From an uncultured Clostridia bacterium (GTDB taxonomy: Bacteria; Bacillota; Clostridia; Lachnospirales; CAG-274), in contig CANRHR010000001.1 in assembly GCA_947630475.1 (NCBI GenBank), positions 1-64,000 of the forward strand: a stretch of DNA of 64,000 nt. The letters run 5' to 3'. Position 1 is the first letter of the stretch; the number at the start of each line of letters is the position of its first letter. The notes beneath the pieces are model-generated. The model saw only the letters and a program-made list of their open reading frames with translations. It was not told the DNA's origin and made no database searches. Both the position numbers and the translations under genes were made by a program. This document shows, one piece after another, positions 16,750 to 26,804 of this stretch.

Positions 16750-18624
16750 ATGAGTTATCTTGAAAATATTAAATCTCCACAGGATCTTAAAAAATTAAAA
16801 TTAAAAGAGCTTGATATTTTAGCATCGGAAATAAGAAATTTTCTTATAAACTCAATTTCAAAAACAGGAGGACACCTTGCGTCAAATCTTGGCGTTGTTG
16901 AGCTTACTATTGCTATGCATTACTGTTTTAATTCTCCACGAGATAAATTTATATGGGATGTTGGGCACCAAGCATATACTCATAAAATTCTTACAGGCAG
17001 AATGAACGGTTTTTCAAGCCTTAGAAAATACGGCGGATTAAGCGGCTTTCCAAAATCCGAAGAAAGCCCGTACGATGCTTTTAATACAGGGCACAGCTCT
17101 ACATCTATTTCCGCCGCAATAGGTCTTGCCGAGGCAAGGGACTTGCTTGGAGAAGATTATAATGTTGTTTCGGTTATAGGCGACGGCTCTATGACGGGAG
17201 GGCTTGTTTATGAGGCTATGAACAATGTGGGAAGAAACAACACTAAGCTTTTAATAATATTAAATGATAATCAGATGTCTATTTCAAAAAATGTAGGTGC
17301 GATGAGTAAATATTTAAGCGAACTCAGAACAGCTCCAAAGTATCTTGCGGCAAAAAGCGGTATATACAGTTTTTTTGACGGTATGCCGATTGTCGGAGGG
17401 GCAGTTAACAACATTTTGGAAAAAGCCAAAGAAGGTATAAAATATGCTCTTGTTCCCAACATTATGTTTGAACAGCTTGGAATTAAATATATAGGCCCTA
17501 TAGATGGGCATGATTTGGACAAGCTTATTAATGTTATTAACAAAGTTAAGGTAATGAATCAGCCTATTCTTTTGCATGTAATAACAAAAAAAGGAAAAGG
17601 TTACAAACAGGCTGAAAAAAATCCATGCGCTTTTCATGGCGTTTCAAGCTTTAATGTTAAAACAGGACAAGCATTAAAAGCAAAGGTTAAAGAAACATAC
17701 TCGGATATATTCGGACAAACAATGGTTAAGCTTGCCAATAAAAATAAGAAGCTTATTGCAATAACGGCAGCCATGCCTTCGGGAACAGGGCTTGAATTTT
17801 TTTCAAAGCTTTATCCCGAGCGCATATTTGATGTAGGCATAGCTGAAGAGCATGCCGTAACATTTTCGGCAGGGCTTGCAAAAAGTGGGTTTATTCCGGT
17901 TTTTGCTGTTTATTCAACATTTTTGCAAAGAAGTTATGATCAGATTGTTCATGATGTATGTCTGCAAAAGCTTCATGTTGTTTTTGCAATTGACAGAGCG
18001 GGAATTGTCGGAGCTGATGGCGAAACCCATCAAGGAATATATGATTTGTCATTTTTGTCACATATTCCTAATCTTGTGCTTCTTGCGCCAAAAAATAAAG
18101 AAGAACTTGAAGATATGCTTGATTATGCCGTTAACAGGCAGAAAAATCCCATTGCTATAAGGTATCCGAAGGGAAACGTCAGCTCAAATATTAAGTCTTT
18201 AGATAAAAAGGTAAGCGATTTTAGTTTTGATATTATAAAGCAGGGAAAAGAAATTGCTGTAATCTCTGTAGGCGTTATGGCTGATACTGCCTGCAAAACA
18301 GCCGAAATGCTTGAAAAAGACGGATATTGTCCATCGGTAATAGACCCAAGATTTATAAGCCCGATAAGCCCTGAGCTTATAAATGAGCTGAAAAATAAAT
18401 ATAAATATATTTTTACAATTGAAGATAATATAGTATCCGGCGGTTTTGGCTCTAAGCTTTGCCAAAATTTGATTCAAAATAAAATATACAATAAAGTTAT
18501 TTATAATTTTGCTTTTCCTAACGCATTTATAGAGCAGGGAAGCAGAGAAGAGCTTTTGAAAAAATATAAACTAGACAGTGAAAATATTTATAAAATAATT
18601 AAAAAGATTTTGGAGCAGAGTTAA
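16750..18624 (+). CDS. dxs: 1-deoxy-D-xylulose-5-phosphate synthase
   Basis: 624 residues, the usual length. Thiamine diphosphate enzyme that joins pyruvate and glyceraldehyde 3-phosphate in the first step of the MEP isoprenoid pathway. Visible blocks: GHSSTSISAAIGLAEA, GDGSMTGGLVYEAMNN (TPP/Mg binding), GIAEEHAVTFSAGLA (catalytic Glu) and DRAGIVGADGETHQG. ATG 16750 gives the typical MSYLENIKSP start; a GTG at 16738 is possible because the nearest ribosome binding site is weak. Confidence 0.97.
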   Translation: MSYLENIKSPQDLKKLKLKELDILASEIRNFLINSISKTGGHLASNLGVVELTIAMHYCFNSPRDKFIWDVGHQAYTHKILTGRMNGFSSLRKYGGLSGFPKSEESPYDAFNTGHSSTSISAAIGLAEARDLLGEDYNVVSVIGDGSMTGGLVYEAMNNVGRNNTKLLIILNDNQMSISKNVGAMSKYLSELRTAPKYLAAKSGIYSFFDGMPIVGGAVNNILEKAKEGIKYALVPNIMFEQLGIKYIGPIDGHDLDKLINVINKVKVMNQPILLHVITKKGKGYKQAEKNPCAFHGVSSFNVKTGQALKAKVKETYSDIFGQTMVKLANKNKKLIAITAAMPSGTGLEFFSKLYPERIFDVGIAEEHAVTFSAGLAKSGFIPVFAVYSTFLQRSYDQIVHDVCLQKLHVVFAIDRAGIVGADGETHQGIYDLSFLSHIPNLVLLAPKNKEELEDMLDYAVNRQKNPIAIRYPKGNVSSNIKSLDKKVSDFSFDIIKQGKEIAVISVGVMADTACKTAEMLEKDGYCPSVIDPRFISPISPELINELKNKYKYIFTIEDNIVSGGFGSKLCQNLIQNKIYNKVIYNFAFPNAFIEQGSREELLKKYKLDSENIYKIIKKILEQS

Positions 18625-18679
18625 TTAGCTAAGTTGATTATAAGCACAAAGCGAAGAGGAGTATATCATTGATGTTAAG

Positions 18680-19498
18680 ATGAACGATAAAAAAAGACTT
18701 GATTTGGCTTTGAAAGAAAAATTTAATTTTTCAAGGCAATATATAAAAAATATCATAATAAAAGGTAAAGTGGAAGTAAACGGAAAAATTATTTTAAAAC
18801 CCTCATTTTTGGTGACCGAATCAGATATTTTGAAAATAAAAGACGATGCCGCTCCAAAATATGTAGGCAGGGGAGGTCTTAAGCTTGAAAAGGCCGTTAA
18901 TGAATTTAAAATAGATCTCAATGGTATGATATGTATTGATATAGGCTCTTCCACAGGCGGATTTACAGATTGTATGCTAAAAAATAAAGCGGCGTTGGTT
19001 TATGCTGTTGATGTGGGAACAAATCAGCTATCTGAAAGTTTAAGAGAAGATAAAAGAGTTATTTCCATGGAAAAAACAGATATAAGAAATGTTAAAGATA
19101 TTCCTTATGATATTGATTTTATAGGAACAGATGTTTCTTTTATTTCATTAAAGAAAATATCCAAAGATATATTAAGACTGCTTAAACCGAACGGATCGGC
19201 TGTTGTTTTGCTTAAGCCTCAGTTTGAGGCAGGAAGAGAAAACTTATCAAAGGGCGGTATTGTTAAAAATTCTAAAATCCACAAAAAAATTATAAAGGAT
19301 ATTATAAATCATTTTAATGAGATAGGGTTATTTGTAAAGGCACTTACATATTCGCCTATAACGGGAGGAGATGGAAATATAGAATATCTTATTTATCTGA
19401 TAAAAACCGCAAAGGCTGAGGTTTTAGAATTTGATTTAAATAAAATCGGCATAGTTGTGGATACTGCATTTTACAACCTTAACGGAGGCTTAAAATGA
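18680..19498 (+). CDS. tlyA: TlyA-family rRNA 2'-O-methyltransferase
   Basis: 272 residues. N-terminal S4 RNA-binding domain (residues 1-60) and an FtsJ-type methyltransferase domain with the AdoMet site CIDIGSSTGGFTDCML. Family members methylate ribose of cytidines in 16S and 23S rRNA. GAGGAG (18656-18661) is 18 bases from the ATG but six bases from an in-frame ATT (18668); I kept the ATG since MNDKKRLDLAL matches family N-termini. Stop overlaps nadK as ATGA. Confidence 0.93.
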   Translation: MNDKKRLDLALKEKFNFSRQYIKNIIIKGKVEVNGKIILKPSFLVTESDILKIKDDAAPKYVGRGGLKLEKAVNEFKIDLNGMICIDIGSSTGGFTDCMLKNKAALVYAVDVGTNQLSESLREDKRVISMEKTDIRNVKDIPYDIDFIGTDVSFISLKKISKDILRLLKPNGSAVVLLKPQFEAGRENLSKGGIVKNSKIHKKIIKDIINHFNEIGLFVKALTYSPITGGDGNIEYLIYLIKTAKAEVLEFDLNKIGIVVDTAFYNLNGGLK

Positions 19499-20346
19499 AA
19501 AGGATAGCTTTTATTGCAAATATTGAAAAGGATCCCGATTTATCATTTACAAAAGAGCTTATTGACTTTGTGCTAAAAACGGGCTGTGTTCCTATGCTTT
19601 CGGGAGATGCTGAAAAATGTGTATGCAAGGGCTGTGAAATTGCCAAAAGTGATGAAATATATCAGCTTTCAGATTTTGTTATAGTGCTGGGCGGTGACGG
19701 AACTATTTTAAGAGTAGCAGGGAAAAGCTCGGTTTATGATTTGCCTATATTGGGAATAAACTTAGGTACACTAGGTTATCTTGCCGAGGTTGAAAAAAAT
19801 GATGCTAAAGAAGCCGTTTTAGCTGTTTTAAACGGAAAATATACAATTGAAAGAAGAATGATGCTTGAAGCATCCGTATATGACGGAAAAAAAACAAATA
19901 AAATGTTGGCATTAAATGAAGCTGCGCTAAGCAACGGTGTTTTTTCAAGAATGATAGAAATAAATCTTAAAATAAACAATCAGTATGTTGATACGTTAAG
20001 GGCAGATGGAGTTATTATATCAACCCCGACAGGCTCTACCGCCTATAATCTTTCAGCCGGAGGGCCTATATTAAAGCCTGATACCGAGCTTATGGCGATA
20101 ACATATGTTTGTCCGCATGCTCTTTTTTCAAGGCCTTATGTAGTATCCGGCAACGATAAAATTAAAATATCAATAGGAAACGGCGGCAGCGCTGTTCTTA
20201 CTCTTGACGGTCAGCATACTTTTCCTATAAAAAACGGCGATGTTATAACTGTGGGGCGCTCTGAATACAGCACGAGCATAATAAAAACAACTAAGCTTAG
20301 CTTTTATGATATTTTAAGGCGAAAAATGGTTGAGGTAAGAAAGTAG
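19495..20346 (+). CDS. nadK: NAD kinase
   Basis: 283 residues. Phosphorylates NAD to NADP. Contains FVIVLGGDGTILRVAG (GGDGT nucleotide motif) and IISTPTGSTAYNLSAGG. Overlaps tlyA by four bases. In many Clostridia argR and recN follow here; in this genome an HD-domain gene follows instead. Confidence 0.96.
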   Translation: MKRIAFIANIEKDPDLSFTKELIDFVLKTGCVPMLSGDAEKCVCKGCEIAKSDEIYQLSDFVIVLGGDGTILRVAGKSSVYDLPILGINLGTLGYLAEVEKNDAKEAVLAVLNGKYTIERRMMLEASVYDGKKTNKMLALNEAALSNGVFSRMIEINLKINNQYVDTLRADGVIISTPTGSTAYNLSAGGPILKPDTELMAITYVCPHALFSRPYVVSGNDKIKISIGNGGSAVLTLDGQHTFPIKNGDVITVGRSEYSTSIIKTTKLSFYDILRRKMVEVRK

Positions 20347-20354
20347 GTTTTTAT

Positions 20355-20777
20355 ATGGATATGCTTAATAAGGCTATTATCATAGCGATAAACGCCCATA
20401 AGGGGCAGAAAGATAAATGCGGTGTAGATTATATAAATCATCCTGTTTATGTTGCCTTAAATATGCAAACTGATTATGAAAAAATAACGGCTCTTTTGCA
20501 TGATGTCGTTGAAGACTGTGAAATAACCATTGAAGAGCTTTCGTCATTTGGCTTTGATAAAGAGATAATTGAGGCGGTAAGGCTTCTTACAAGAAAGCAT
20601 GGAGAGGATTATTTTGATTATCTTAAGCTTATAAAATCAAACAAAATTGCTCTTAAAGTTAAGCTTGCGGATTTAAAGCATAATTCAGACAAGGAAAGAC
20701 TTGCCTGTTTGGGAGAAAAAGGACAAATTCTGTTAAAAAAATATGAAACGGCAATTAAATATTTATCCGATACATAG
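20355..20777 (+). CDS. HD-domain hydrolase, RelA/SpoT-like
   Basis: 140 residues. Single HD domain: AINAHKGQKDKCGVDYINHP, ALLHDVVEDCE, and KLADLKHNSD near the C-terminus, as in the hydrolase half of RelA/SpoT and small alarmone hydrolases. No synthetase domain. It could hydrolyse (p)ppGpp or another nucleotide; the substrate cannot be told. Eight bases after nadK. Confidence 0.85.
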   Translation: MDMLNKAIIIAINAHKGQKDKCGVDYINHPVYVALNMQTDYEKITALLHDVVEDCEITIEELSSFGFDKEIIEAVRLLTRKHGEDYFDYLKLIKSNKIALKVKLADLKHNSDKERLACLGEKGQILLKKYETAIKYLSDT

Positions 20778-20856
20778 TAAATTATATTAATAACCCATAA
20801 ACCATACTTTATATATTTATTTGCGTTTATTTTATAAAAAGAATAGAGGTGATTTT

Positions 20857-21330
20857 ATGGGCAAAAAAGAAAAAGGTATTCGAATAGGAATAATTTTAAT
20901 AATTTTTGGCATACTTTTTGCAATAAAGAAATATTTTAATTTCGGCTTTGGCTCAATGATATGGTTCGTTTTGGGGCTTGCTTTTTTTGTTTTATACAAA
21001 AATAAGGGCAAAAAATGGGCTCTTGTTCCAAGCGGATATTTTGTTTATTTTTGGCTGAGCAAAATTTTAAACGGATTTGGAATAAATATATTTTTGTTAA
21101 CGGCAGGTATGTTTTTTATTGTACCGGGAATAGTATTTGTTATTTTGTTTTTTGATAACAAAAAAGATATTTTCAGAAAATGTTCATGTATTTTCTTAAG
21201 CGCAGGTATTTTTATAATATTAAACAAGCTTTTGTCAATTTCGTTATTGTGTTTGATTTTATTTTGTGCCGGATTTGGCTTTATTCTTTCTTCCGTTTTA
21301 AAAAAGCTTAAAAATGACCGAGTAGACTAA
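20857..21330 (+). CDS. Small integral membrane protein, unknown
   Basis: 157 residues with about five closely packed hydrophobic segments, no signal for a known family. N-terminal MGKKEKGIRIGII; Lys-rich C-terminus (KKLKNDRVD). ATG 20857 is preceded by AGAGGTGAT; the longer TTG frame is not supported. Six bases from the end, the next gene's ribosome binding site begins, so it is co-transcribed with the DUF445 gene. Confidence 0.75.
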   Translation: MGKKEKGIRIGIILIIFGILFAIKKYFNFGFGSMIWFVLGLAFFVLYKNKGKKWALVPSGYFVYFWLSKILNGFGINIFLLTAGMFFIVPGIVFVILFFDNKKDIFRKCSCIFLSAGIFIILNKLLSISLLCLILFCAGFGFILSSVLKKLKNDRVD

Positions 21331-21348
21331 ATTTCTAGGAGAATGTTT

Positions 21349-22761
21349 ATGCTTAAATATATAATTTCGCCTGTTTTGGGGGCAGCGGTGGGCTACTTTA
21401 CAAACTGGCTTGCAATAAAGATGCTTTTTAAGCCATATGAAGAAAAGAGAATAATGGGAATAAAAATTCCTTTTACGCCGGGGCTGATTTTTAAACAGAG
21501 GTATAAAATATCTCAAAAAATAGGCAGAGTGTCCGAGGATTATATACTTACAAATTATGTTATGGGCAAATATATTTCGCTGCCGCAAAATAAAAAAAGT
21601 CTTTACAATCATATTGATTCATTTTTAAAAAAAATCGAAGAAAAAGACTATACAGTTGAAAAAGTAACAAAGCTTTATTTAAAAAAAAATTACGAAAACT
21701 TCTTTAAAAACACAGAGCTTAATATACAAAAAGCTTTTGTTTTTTTATTGAATAATGAAGTTTTGGCTGCCAATGCTGATAAAGCCGCAAAAATATTTAT
21801 AGATGAAGCTTTAAGTAATATTAAAATTGATAAATATATAGATATTTTATTTAAATCGACAGATAACATCGATACAGCTTATGATTTGAAAGATAAGCTT
21901 TTGGTTGATGGAATTTTGGATAAAAGCTTTGAGGATATATTTGGTGAAAATGCAATTGATAAAATAAAAAACGGAATAAAAAATACAGTTCCGAAATTTT
22001 GTGATAAGCTTGCTTATTTTATAAATAACGAGCATGTTGATGATAAGCTTAATAAGCTTGCAAAAAAAATTATTGAAGAAAATGTAAGAGGCTTTGCAGG
22101 ACTTTTTGTTAATTCAAACAAAATATATTTAAACATAAAAAGTAAATTTTTAGACTTTATAAACTCCGAAGACGGTAAAAAATTAATAGAAGATAAAATT
22201 TTAAGCTTTGTATGTGAAAATTATAATTTGAGCTTTAAAAATATTTTGTTTAAAGTAGATATCAATGATTTTTTATATAAAAATTTATATAATTTTTCGC
22301 AGTATCTTAGAGAAAAGTCGAGTGGAATGTCGTTTAATGATGCTCTTAAAGTTTTTTGTCCGGATTTTAAAGATAAGATTTTAAACAAAGCCGGAAGTAA
22401 TTTTAAAGCATATCTTGAAAAAAGGGTTGAAATTTTTTCTCATAATATAACAGAATATATTAAAAATATGAAAATAAACGGAATTTTATCATTTTTAAGA
22501 AAAATAATTTTAAATGAAGAAAATTATGAATGGCTGTGGGAAAATATAGCCGAAAAGGGCTTTGCTGAAATTGTAAAGCATATAAAAATTTCTTCTGTTA
22601 TAGAAGAGAGAATAAATGAATTTGATATGAAGCTAATTGAAGAAATAACGTTATCTATAGTAAAAAAAGAGCTTAATGCCATAACCCTATTTGGGGGAGT
22701 ATTGGGCTTTATTATAGGGCTTATTCCGATTGCTGCCGAGCTTTTTGGCAGATATATATAA
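21349..22761 (+). CDS. DUF445 family membrane protein
   Basis: 470 residues. The N-terminal ISPVLGAAVGYFTNWLAIKMLFKPYEE is the family signature, with a membrane segment that contains Asn and Trp. A long Lys-rich helical region follows, and a second membrane segment lies at the very C-terminus (FGGVLGFIIGLIPIAAELFG). Proteins with this layout (YheB type) have no established function. I chose the second ATG because AGGAG (21337-21341) is only one base from the first. Confidence 0.88.
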   Translation: MLKYIISPVLGAAVGYFTNWLAIKMLFKPYEEKRIMGIKIPFTPGLIFKQRYKISQKIGRVSEDYILTNYVMGKYISLPQNKKSLYNHIDSFLKKIEEKDYTVEKVTKLYLKKNYENFFKNTELNIQKAFVFLLNNEVLAANADKAAKIFIDEALSNIKIDKYIDILFKSTDNIDTAYDLKDKLLVDGILDKSFEDIFGENAIDKIKNGIKNTVPKFCDKLAYFINNEHVDDKLNKLAKKIIEENVRGFAGLFVNSNKIYLNIKSKFLDFINSEDGKKLIEDKILSFVCENYNLSFKNILFKVDINDFLYKNLYNFSQYLREKSSGMSFNDALKVFCPDFKDKILNKAGSNFKAYLEKRVEIFSHNITEYIKNMKINGILSFLRKIILNEENYEWLWENIAEKGFAEIVKHIKISSVIEERINEFDMKLIEEITLSIVKKELNAITLFGGVLGFIIGLIPIAAELFGRYI

Positions 22762-22778
22762 AGCTTCTCATTTAAGTA

Positions 22779-22808
22779 TTGCTTTAAATTTATATATTAT
22801 GGTATAAT
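22779..22808 (+). promoter_or_regulatory. Promoter of the second glycan locus
   Basis: TTGCTT (22779-22784), an 18-base spacer and TATAAT (22803-22808). Leader to the first gene is about 170 nt. Confidence 0.55.
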
Positions 22809-22890
22809 AAAGCTTATTAAACAGCAGATTACAGTTTTTGTATATTTTTGAGAGCCGATTTTTGTAATATAGTCAAGTATATTTCATATT

Positions 22891-22935
22891 GCTTACGCTG
22901 CGTACTTATAACCGATTAAGCAGCGCCTTAAGGCG
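22891..22935 (+). other. Leader with competing hairpins
   Basis: CGCTGC (22896-22901) can pair with GCAGCG (22920-22925), while GCTTA (22891-22895) can pair with TAAGC (22917-22921). A perfect 12-bp palindrome CGCCTTAAGGCG follows at 22924-22935 and overlaps the first pairing. The three cannot all form at once. It does not match any riboswitch consensus I know. Confidence 0.4.
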
Positions 22936-22986
22936 TATACTTTGTTAGTTGGTTAAAATTACATTTTAAAGAATAGGGGAATTACT

Positions 22987-24801
22987 ATGAGTGGTTTAAA
23001 AAAAAATGATGATAATTTAACAAGTTATGTTATAGGAATTATATTGATTTTATCGGTAAGTATAGTTCCGCTGATATGTAGGCTTAATTCTGTGCCGGTC
23101 AGCGATGTTGAACATTCATTATTAAGATCATCTACTGCCATATATGATATTTTTTCCTACAGCAAGAGCATATGTCTTTGTGTTTTAGCTGCTGTTTTGG
23201 TTATTTTTTTTGCTCTTGATATTTTAACGCAGACATCTCCCGCCAAACCTAATTTAAAAAAGCCCCAGTTTATTTTAATCGGTGTTTATGTCGCTTTGGC
23301 TGTTATTTCGGCTGTTTTTTCAAAGTACAAGCCTGTTTCCTTTAACGGAATAAGCGAAAGATACGAAGGGCTATGGGTTCTTTTATCCTATGTGGTTTTG
23401 TTTTTATTTTCTCAGATATTTATAAATAAAAAAAGAAATCTTTATTTTATTTTAATAGGCTTTTTTTTATCAGCTCTTCTTATAGGCGGAATAGGTATGA
23501 TGCAGTTTTTTGGCAAAGATATTTTTAAAAATGCTTTTGCCATTAAAATAATTGTAGGCAAATATTACGGAAAAATTAAAGGACTTAATGTTAAATTTGA
23601 CAGTGCTTATTCAACGCTTTACAACCCAAACTGTTTGGGGCTTTATTCGGCTATGTTAAGCCCGTTTTTCTTGGCTATTACGTTTTTTGCGCCGTTAAAA
23701 AGCTTATTAAAATATATTTCAATTCCATTTTCCGTTATTATGCTGATAAATCTTATTGGCAGTGATTCTCTGGGCGGTTTGCTTGGTTTTGCGGTGGCTA
23801 TGTTTGTTATGGCGGCTGTATTTGTGTCAGATGTATTTTTTAACAAAAAATATAAAGTAAAGCCTGTGCTGTATTGTTCAATTTTTATTGGAGTAATATT
23901 GGCTGTTTTAGTGGGTTTTTTATTTGTTTATACAAATTTTATTTCAAATAACAAGCTTGTTCCTATTCTTAATTCTGCGTTTAATTTATCCGGAAAAACA
24001 GAATATTTTTATAAAGATTTAAGTATTAAAGACAATAAGGCGTTTATTACAACTCAGGACGGAACAATAACCTTAAGCTATAACAACGAAGAAAAAAATG
24101 TTGAGCTTTTTGATATTGACGGCAAAAAAATCGAGCCTTCAAATATTCAGGATGTTACCGAAAATGAAGCCGGTAAATTGTACAATTTTGATTATGTTAA
24201 AGGAATAAATGCAAATTGTCAAATAAATTGTACAGATGATGTAATCACTCTTTCGGCAGGAGGAAAATCTTTCTTATTTTCTCCGCTGGAAGATGGGAAT
24301 CTTGCTGTTCTTTCAAAAAAATATCAAATGGCAAAATCTGAAGCCGATATAAAATCTATTGGATTTAAAAATTTACAATATTTTGCTTCCGGAAGAGGGT
24401 ATATTTGGTCAAGGAGTATACCCGTTGCCCTTAAATTTTTAATTATAGGAAGCGGACCGGATACATTTGCCTTTGAGTTTCCGCAAAATGATATTTTTGG
24501 AAAAGTAAGAATTTTAGGCAGCCCCGAAATTATTGTGGATAAGCCTCACAGCTTTTATTTGCAGAGCGCCGTAAATACTGGAGACATTTCCCTTGTTGCA
24601 CTTTTGGCTATATTCTTGTATTATATTTATACAAGCTTTAAGAGTATTTTAAAGAAAAATGGATTTAAAGCTGTTAAAATAGCGGCTTTAACAGGAGTAT
24701 GCGGATATCTTTGCGCAGCTATAGCAACTGACAGCGTAGTTTCTGTGGCGCCTGTTTTTTGGGTTCTTTTAGGGATGGGCTTTGCTGTCGATGAACTGTA
24801 A
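22987..24801 (+). CDS. O-antigen ligase/polymerase-family membrane protein
   Basis: 604 residues, about 12 hydrophobic segments. The WaaL/Wzy-type region includes VISAVFSKYKPVSFNGISER with EGLWVLLSY, and a second half with GRGYIWSRSIP and DKPHSFYLQSAVNTG. Between them, about residues 320-470 form a soluble, beta-rich extracellular insert. Such proteins join lipid-linked glycans to an acceptor or polymerise repeat units outside the membrane. First gene of the second glycan locus, 18 bases before the next. Ligase and polymerase functions cannot be separated by sequence. Confidence 0.8.
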   Translation: MSGLKKNDDNLTSYVIGIILILSVSIVPLICRLNSVPVSDVEHSLLRSSTAIYDIFSYSKSICLCVLAAVLVIFFALDILTQTSPAKPNLKKPQFILIGVYVALAVISAVFSKYKPVSFNGISERYEGLWVLLSYVVLFLFSQIFINKKRNLYFILIGFFLSALLIGGIGMMQFFGKDIFKNAFAIKIIVGKYYGKIKGLNVKFDSAYSTLYNPNCLGLYSAMLSPFFLAITFFAPLKSLLKYISIPFSVIMLINLIGSDSLGGLLGFAVAMFVMAAVFVSDVFFNKKYKVKPVLYCSIFIGVILAVLVGFLFVYTNFISNNKLVPILNSAFNLSGKTEYFYKDLSIKDNKAFITTQDGTITLSYNNEEKNVELFDIDGKKIEPSNIQDVTENEAGKLYNFDYVKGINANCQINCTDDVITLSAGGKSFLFSPLEDGNLAVLSKKYQMAKSEADIKSIGFKNLQYFASGRGYIWSRSIPVALKFLIIGSGPDTFAFEFPQNDIFGKVRILGSPEIIVDKPHSFYLQSAVNTGDISLVALLAIFLYYIYTSFKSILKKNGFKAVKIAALTGVCGYLCAAIATDSVVSVAPVFWVLLGMGFAVDEL

Positions 24802-24818
24802 TTTTTGGGGGAGTATGT

Positions 24819-26780
24819 ATGTCTAAAAAGGATATTTTATTTTCAGACAGAATAAAAAATATTTTCCTTTATATATTGTTTGATATAATTGTTATTGATT
24901 TTTCAATTCTTGCCGGAGTTGGTCTTTGGTATGACGGAAGTATACCGGGAGGAATCAAAACAATTATATCCGATCAAACTTGGCAATGGTATATATATGT
25001 TTCAATTATTGCTCCTATTATAAAAGTAGCAGTATATTTTCTTATGAAATTTTATAATAAACTGTGGAAATATACAACAAGCGAAGAGTTAATAAAAGTT
25101 TTGATTGCTGAAACAATTATTTTTATAGGCGTTTTTTGTGTTGACAATTATTTTTTAAGCGGATTTAAACTTATGGTTTTGCCTAAAAGATTATTGTTTG
25201 TATCATGGAGCATTGATTTAATTTTATTTATATTTTCACGTTTTGGCTACAGAATTATAAAAAGATTTTTTATATCTTTTGAATATTTTATAAGCAAGAA
25301 AACAGGAAAAAAAAGAGTTATGATCGTTGGCGCCGGTTATGCCGGCTATGGTGTTGTAAGAAGCATATTAAATAATGAATCGGGATATCAGGACAGAACC
25401 CCAATTATTATTGTTGATGATGATATTAATAAACACAATACAAATATTAACGGCATAAGGATAGTTAAAGGCATAGATGAAATACCTGAATTGACTGAGC
25501 TTTATGAGATAGAAGAAATTATAGTTGCTATTCCTTCTGCAAATAATATTGAGCTTAAAAGAATACTTGAAAACTGCAATAAAACAAATTGTACGCTTAA
25601 AATGATACCCCCTATGAGTGATGTTTCCGATGGCGTTAAAAGACATTTAAGAGATGTTAAAATAACGGATTTGCTTTTTAGGGATGAGGTTAATATCGAT
25701 GTTAAAAATATAGCGGGATATTTAAACGGCAGAAATGTACTTGTTACGGGAGGAGGCGGCTCTATAGGTTCTGAGCTTTGCAGGCAGATTGCTAAATTTT
25801 CTCCTGCTAAGCTTATTATTTTTGATATTTATGAAAACAATGCCTATGAGCTTATGCATGAGCTTAAAAATAAATATGAAGACAGCCTTGATATCTCAAT
25901 AAGAATAGGTTCTATACGAGATATTGAAAGGTTAGAGGCGGTTTTTGAAGAATTTTCTCCAAAGGTAGTTTTTCATGCAGCCGCTCATAAACACGTTTCA
26001 TTAATGCAGCAATGTCCCGGGGAGGCTGTAAAAAATAATGTTTTTGGAACACTGAACGTAGCAAAATGCGCTGATAAATATAACGCCGACAGGTTTGTGC
26101 TTTTATCTACCGATAAGGCTGTTAATCCTACAAATGTTATGGGAGCGACAAAAAGAGTAACAGAGCTTATTATTCAGCATATGGCGCAAATAAGCAAAAC
26201 AAAGTTTATGGCGGTAAGATTTGGCAATGTTTTAGGCAGCAACGGCAGTGTTATACCTTTATTTCAAAAACAGATTGAAGCAGGAGGGCCGGTTACTGTA
26301 ACTCACCCCGAGGTTGTAAGATATTTTATGACTATACCTGAGGCATCTAAGCTTGTTTTGCAGGCCGGCGGAATAGGCAAAAGCGGTAAAATATTCGTTT
26401 TGGATATGGGAGAGCCGGTAAAAATAAATGATCTTGCAAAAAATTTGATAAAGCTTTCGGGCTATGTTCCCGGAAGAGATATAAATATAAAATATATCGG
26501 CTTAAAACCGGGCGAAAAATTATACGAAGAACTTATTATGGCAGATGAAAAAGAAGAGATGAAGGTTACTTATCATAATAAGATTTTTGTTACAAAACCT
26601 ATTGATATCGATCCGAATATTTTTGAAAACCAGCTTGAAAGGCTTTATAAAGCAGCTTTACATTCACCGGATGATGTATATGACATTCTTAAAGAAATTG
26701 TGCCCAATTACAATAATGTTGAAAATAACGATAGTTTCTATCAAGTTAAAAAAATCGTTGGAGAAGAATCGATGCTTTAG
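24819..26780 (+). CDS. CapD/FlaA1-type membrane UDP-sugar 4,6-dehydratase
   Basis: 653 residues. Four N-terminal membrane segments (residues 1-150), a CoA-binding-like Rossmann domain (VMIVGAGYAGYGVV), then the catalytic SDR domain with VLVTGGGGSIGSELCRQI and, in place of YxxxK, NVMGATKR; Met in the Tyr position is characteristic of the PglF/CapD/WbpM group. They dehydrate UDP-GlcNAc to the 4-keto-6-deoxy sugar. Together with the next two genes this supplies and loads the first sugar of a glycan. Confidence 0.93.
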   Translation: MSKKDILFSDRIKNIFLYILFDIIVIDFSILAGVGLWYDGSIPGGIKTIISDQTWQWYIYVSIIAPIIKVAVYFLMKFYNKLWKYTTSEELIKVLIAETIIFIGVFCVDNYFLSGFKLMVLPKRLLFVSWSIDLILFIFSRFGYRIIKRFFISFEYFISKKTGKKRVMIVGAGYAGYGVVRSILNNESGYQDRTPIIIVDDDINKHNTNINGIRIVKGIDEIPELTELYEIEEIIVAIPSANNIELKRILENCNKTNCTLKMIPPMSDVSDGVKRHLRDVKITDLLFRDEVNIDVKNIAGYLNGRNVLVTGGGGSIGSELCRQIAKFSPAKLIIFDIYENNAYELMHELKNKYEDSLDISIRIGSIRDIERLEAVFEEFSPKVVFHAAAHKHVSLMQQCPGEAVKNNVFGTLNVAKCADKYNADRFVLLSTDKAVNPTNVMGATKRVTELIIQHMAQISKTKFMAVRFGNVLGSNGSVIPLFQKQIEAGGPVTVTHPEVVRYFMTIPEASKLVLQAGGIGKSGKIFVLDMGEPVKINDLAKNLIKLSGYVPGRDINIKYIGLKPGEKLYEELIMADEKEEMKVTYHNKIFVTKPIDIDPNIFENQLERLYKAALHSPDDVYDILKEIVPNYNNVENNDSFYQVKKIVGEESML

Positions 26781-26804
26781 AGTCTGTCAAAATGGGGGGA
26801 TCTT

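Noticed and set aside
22809-22986. Known riboswitch such as a cyclic-di-GMP aptamer
   Set aside because: The conserved loops of the known classes were not found; only simple palindromes are present.
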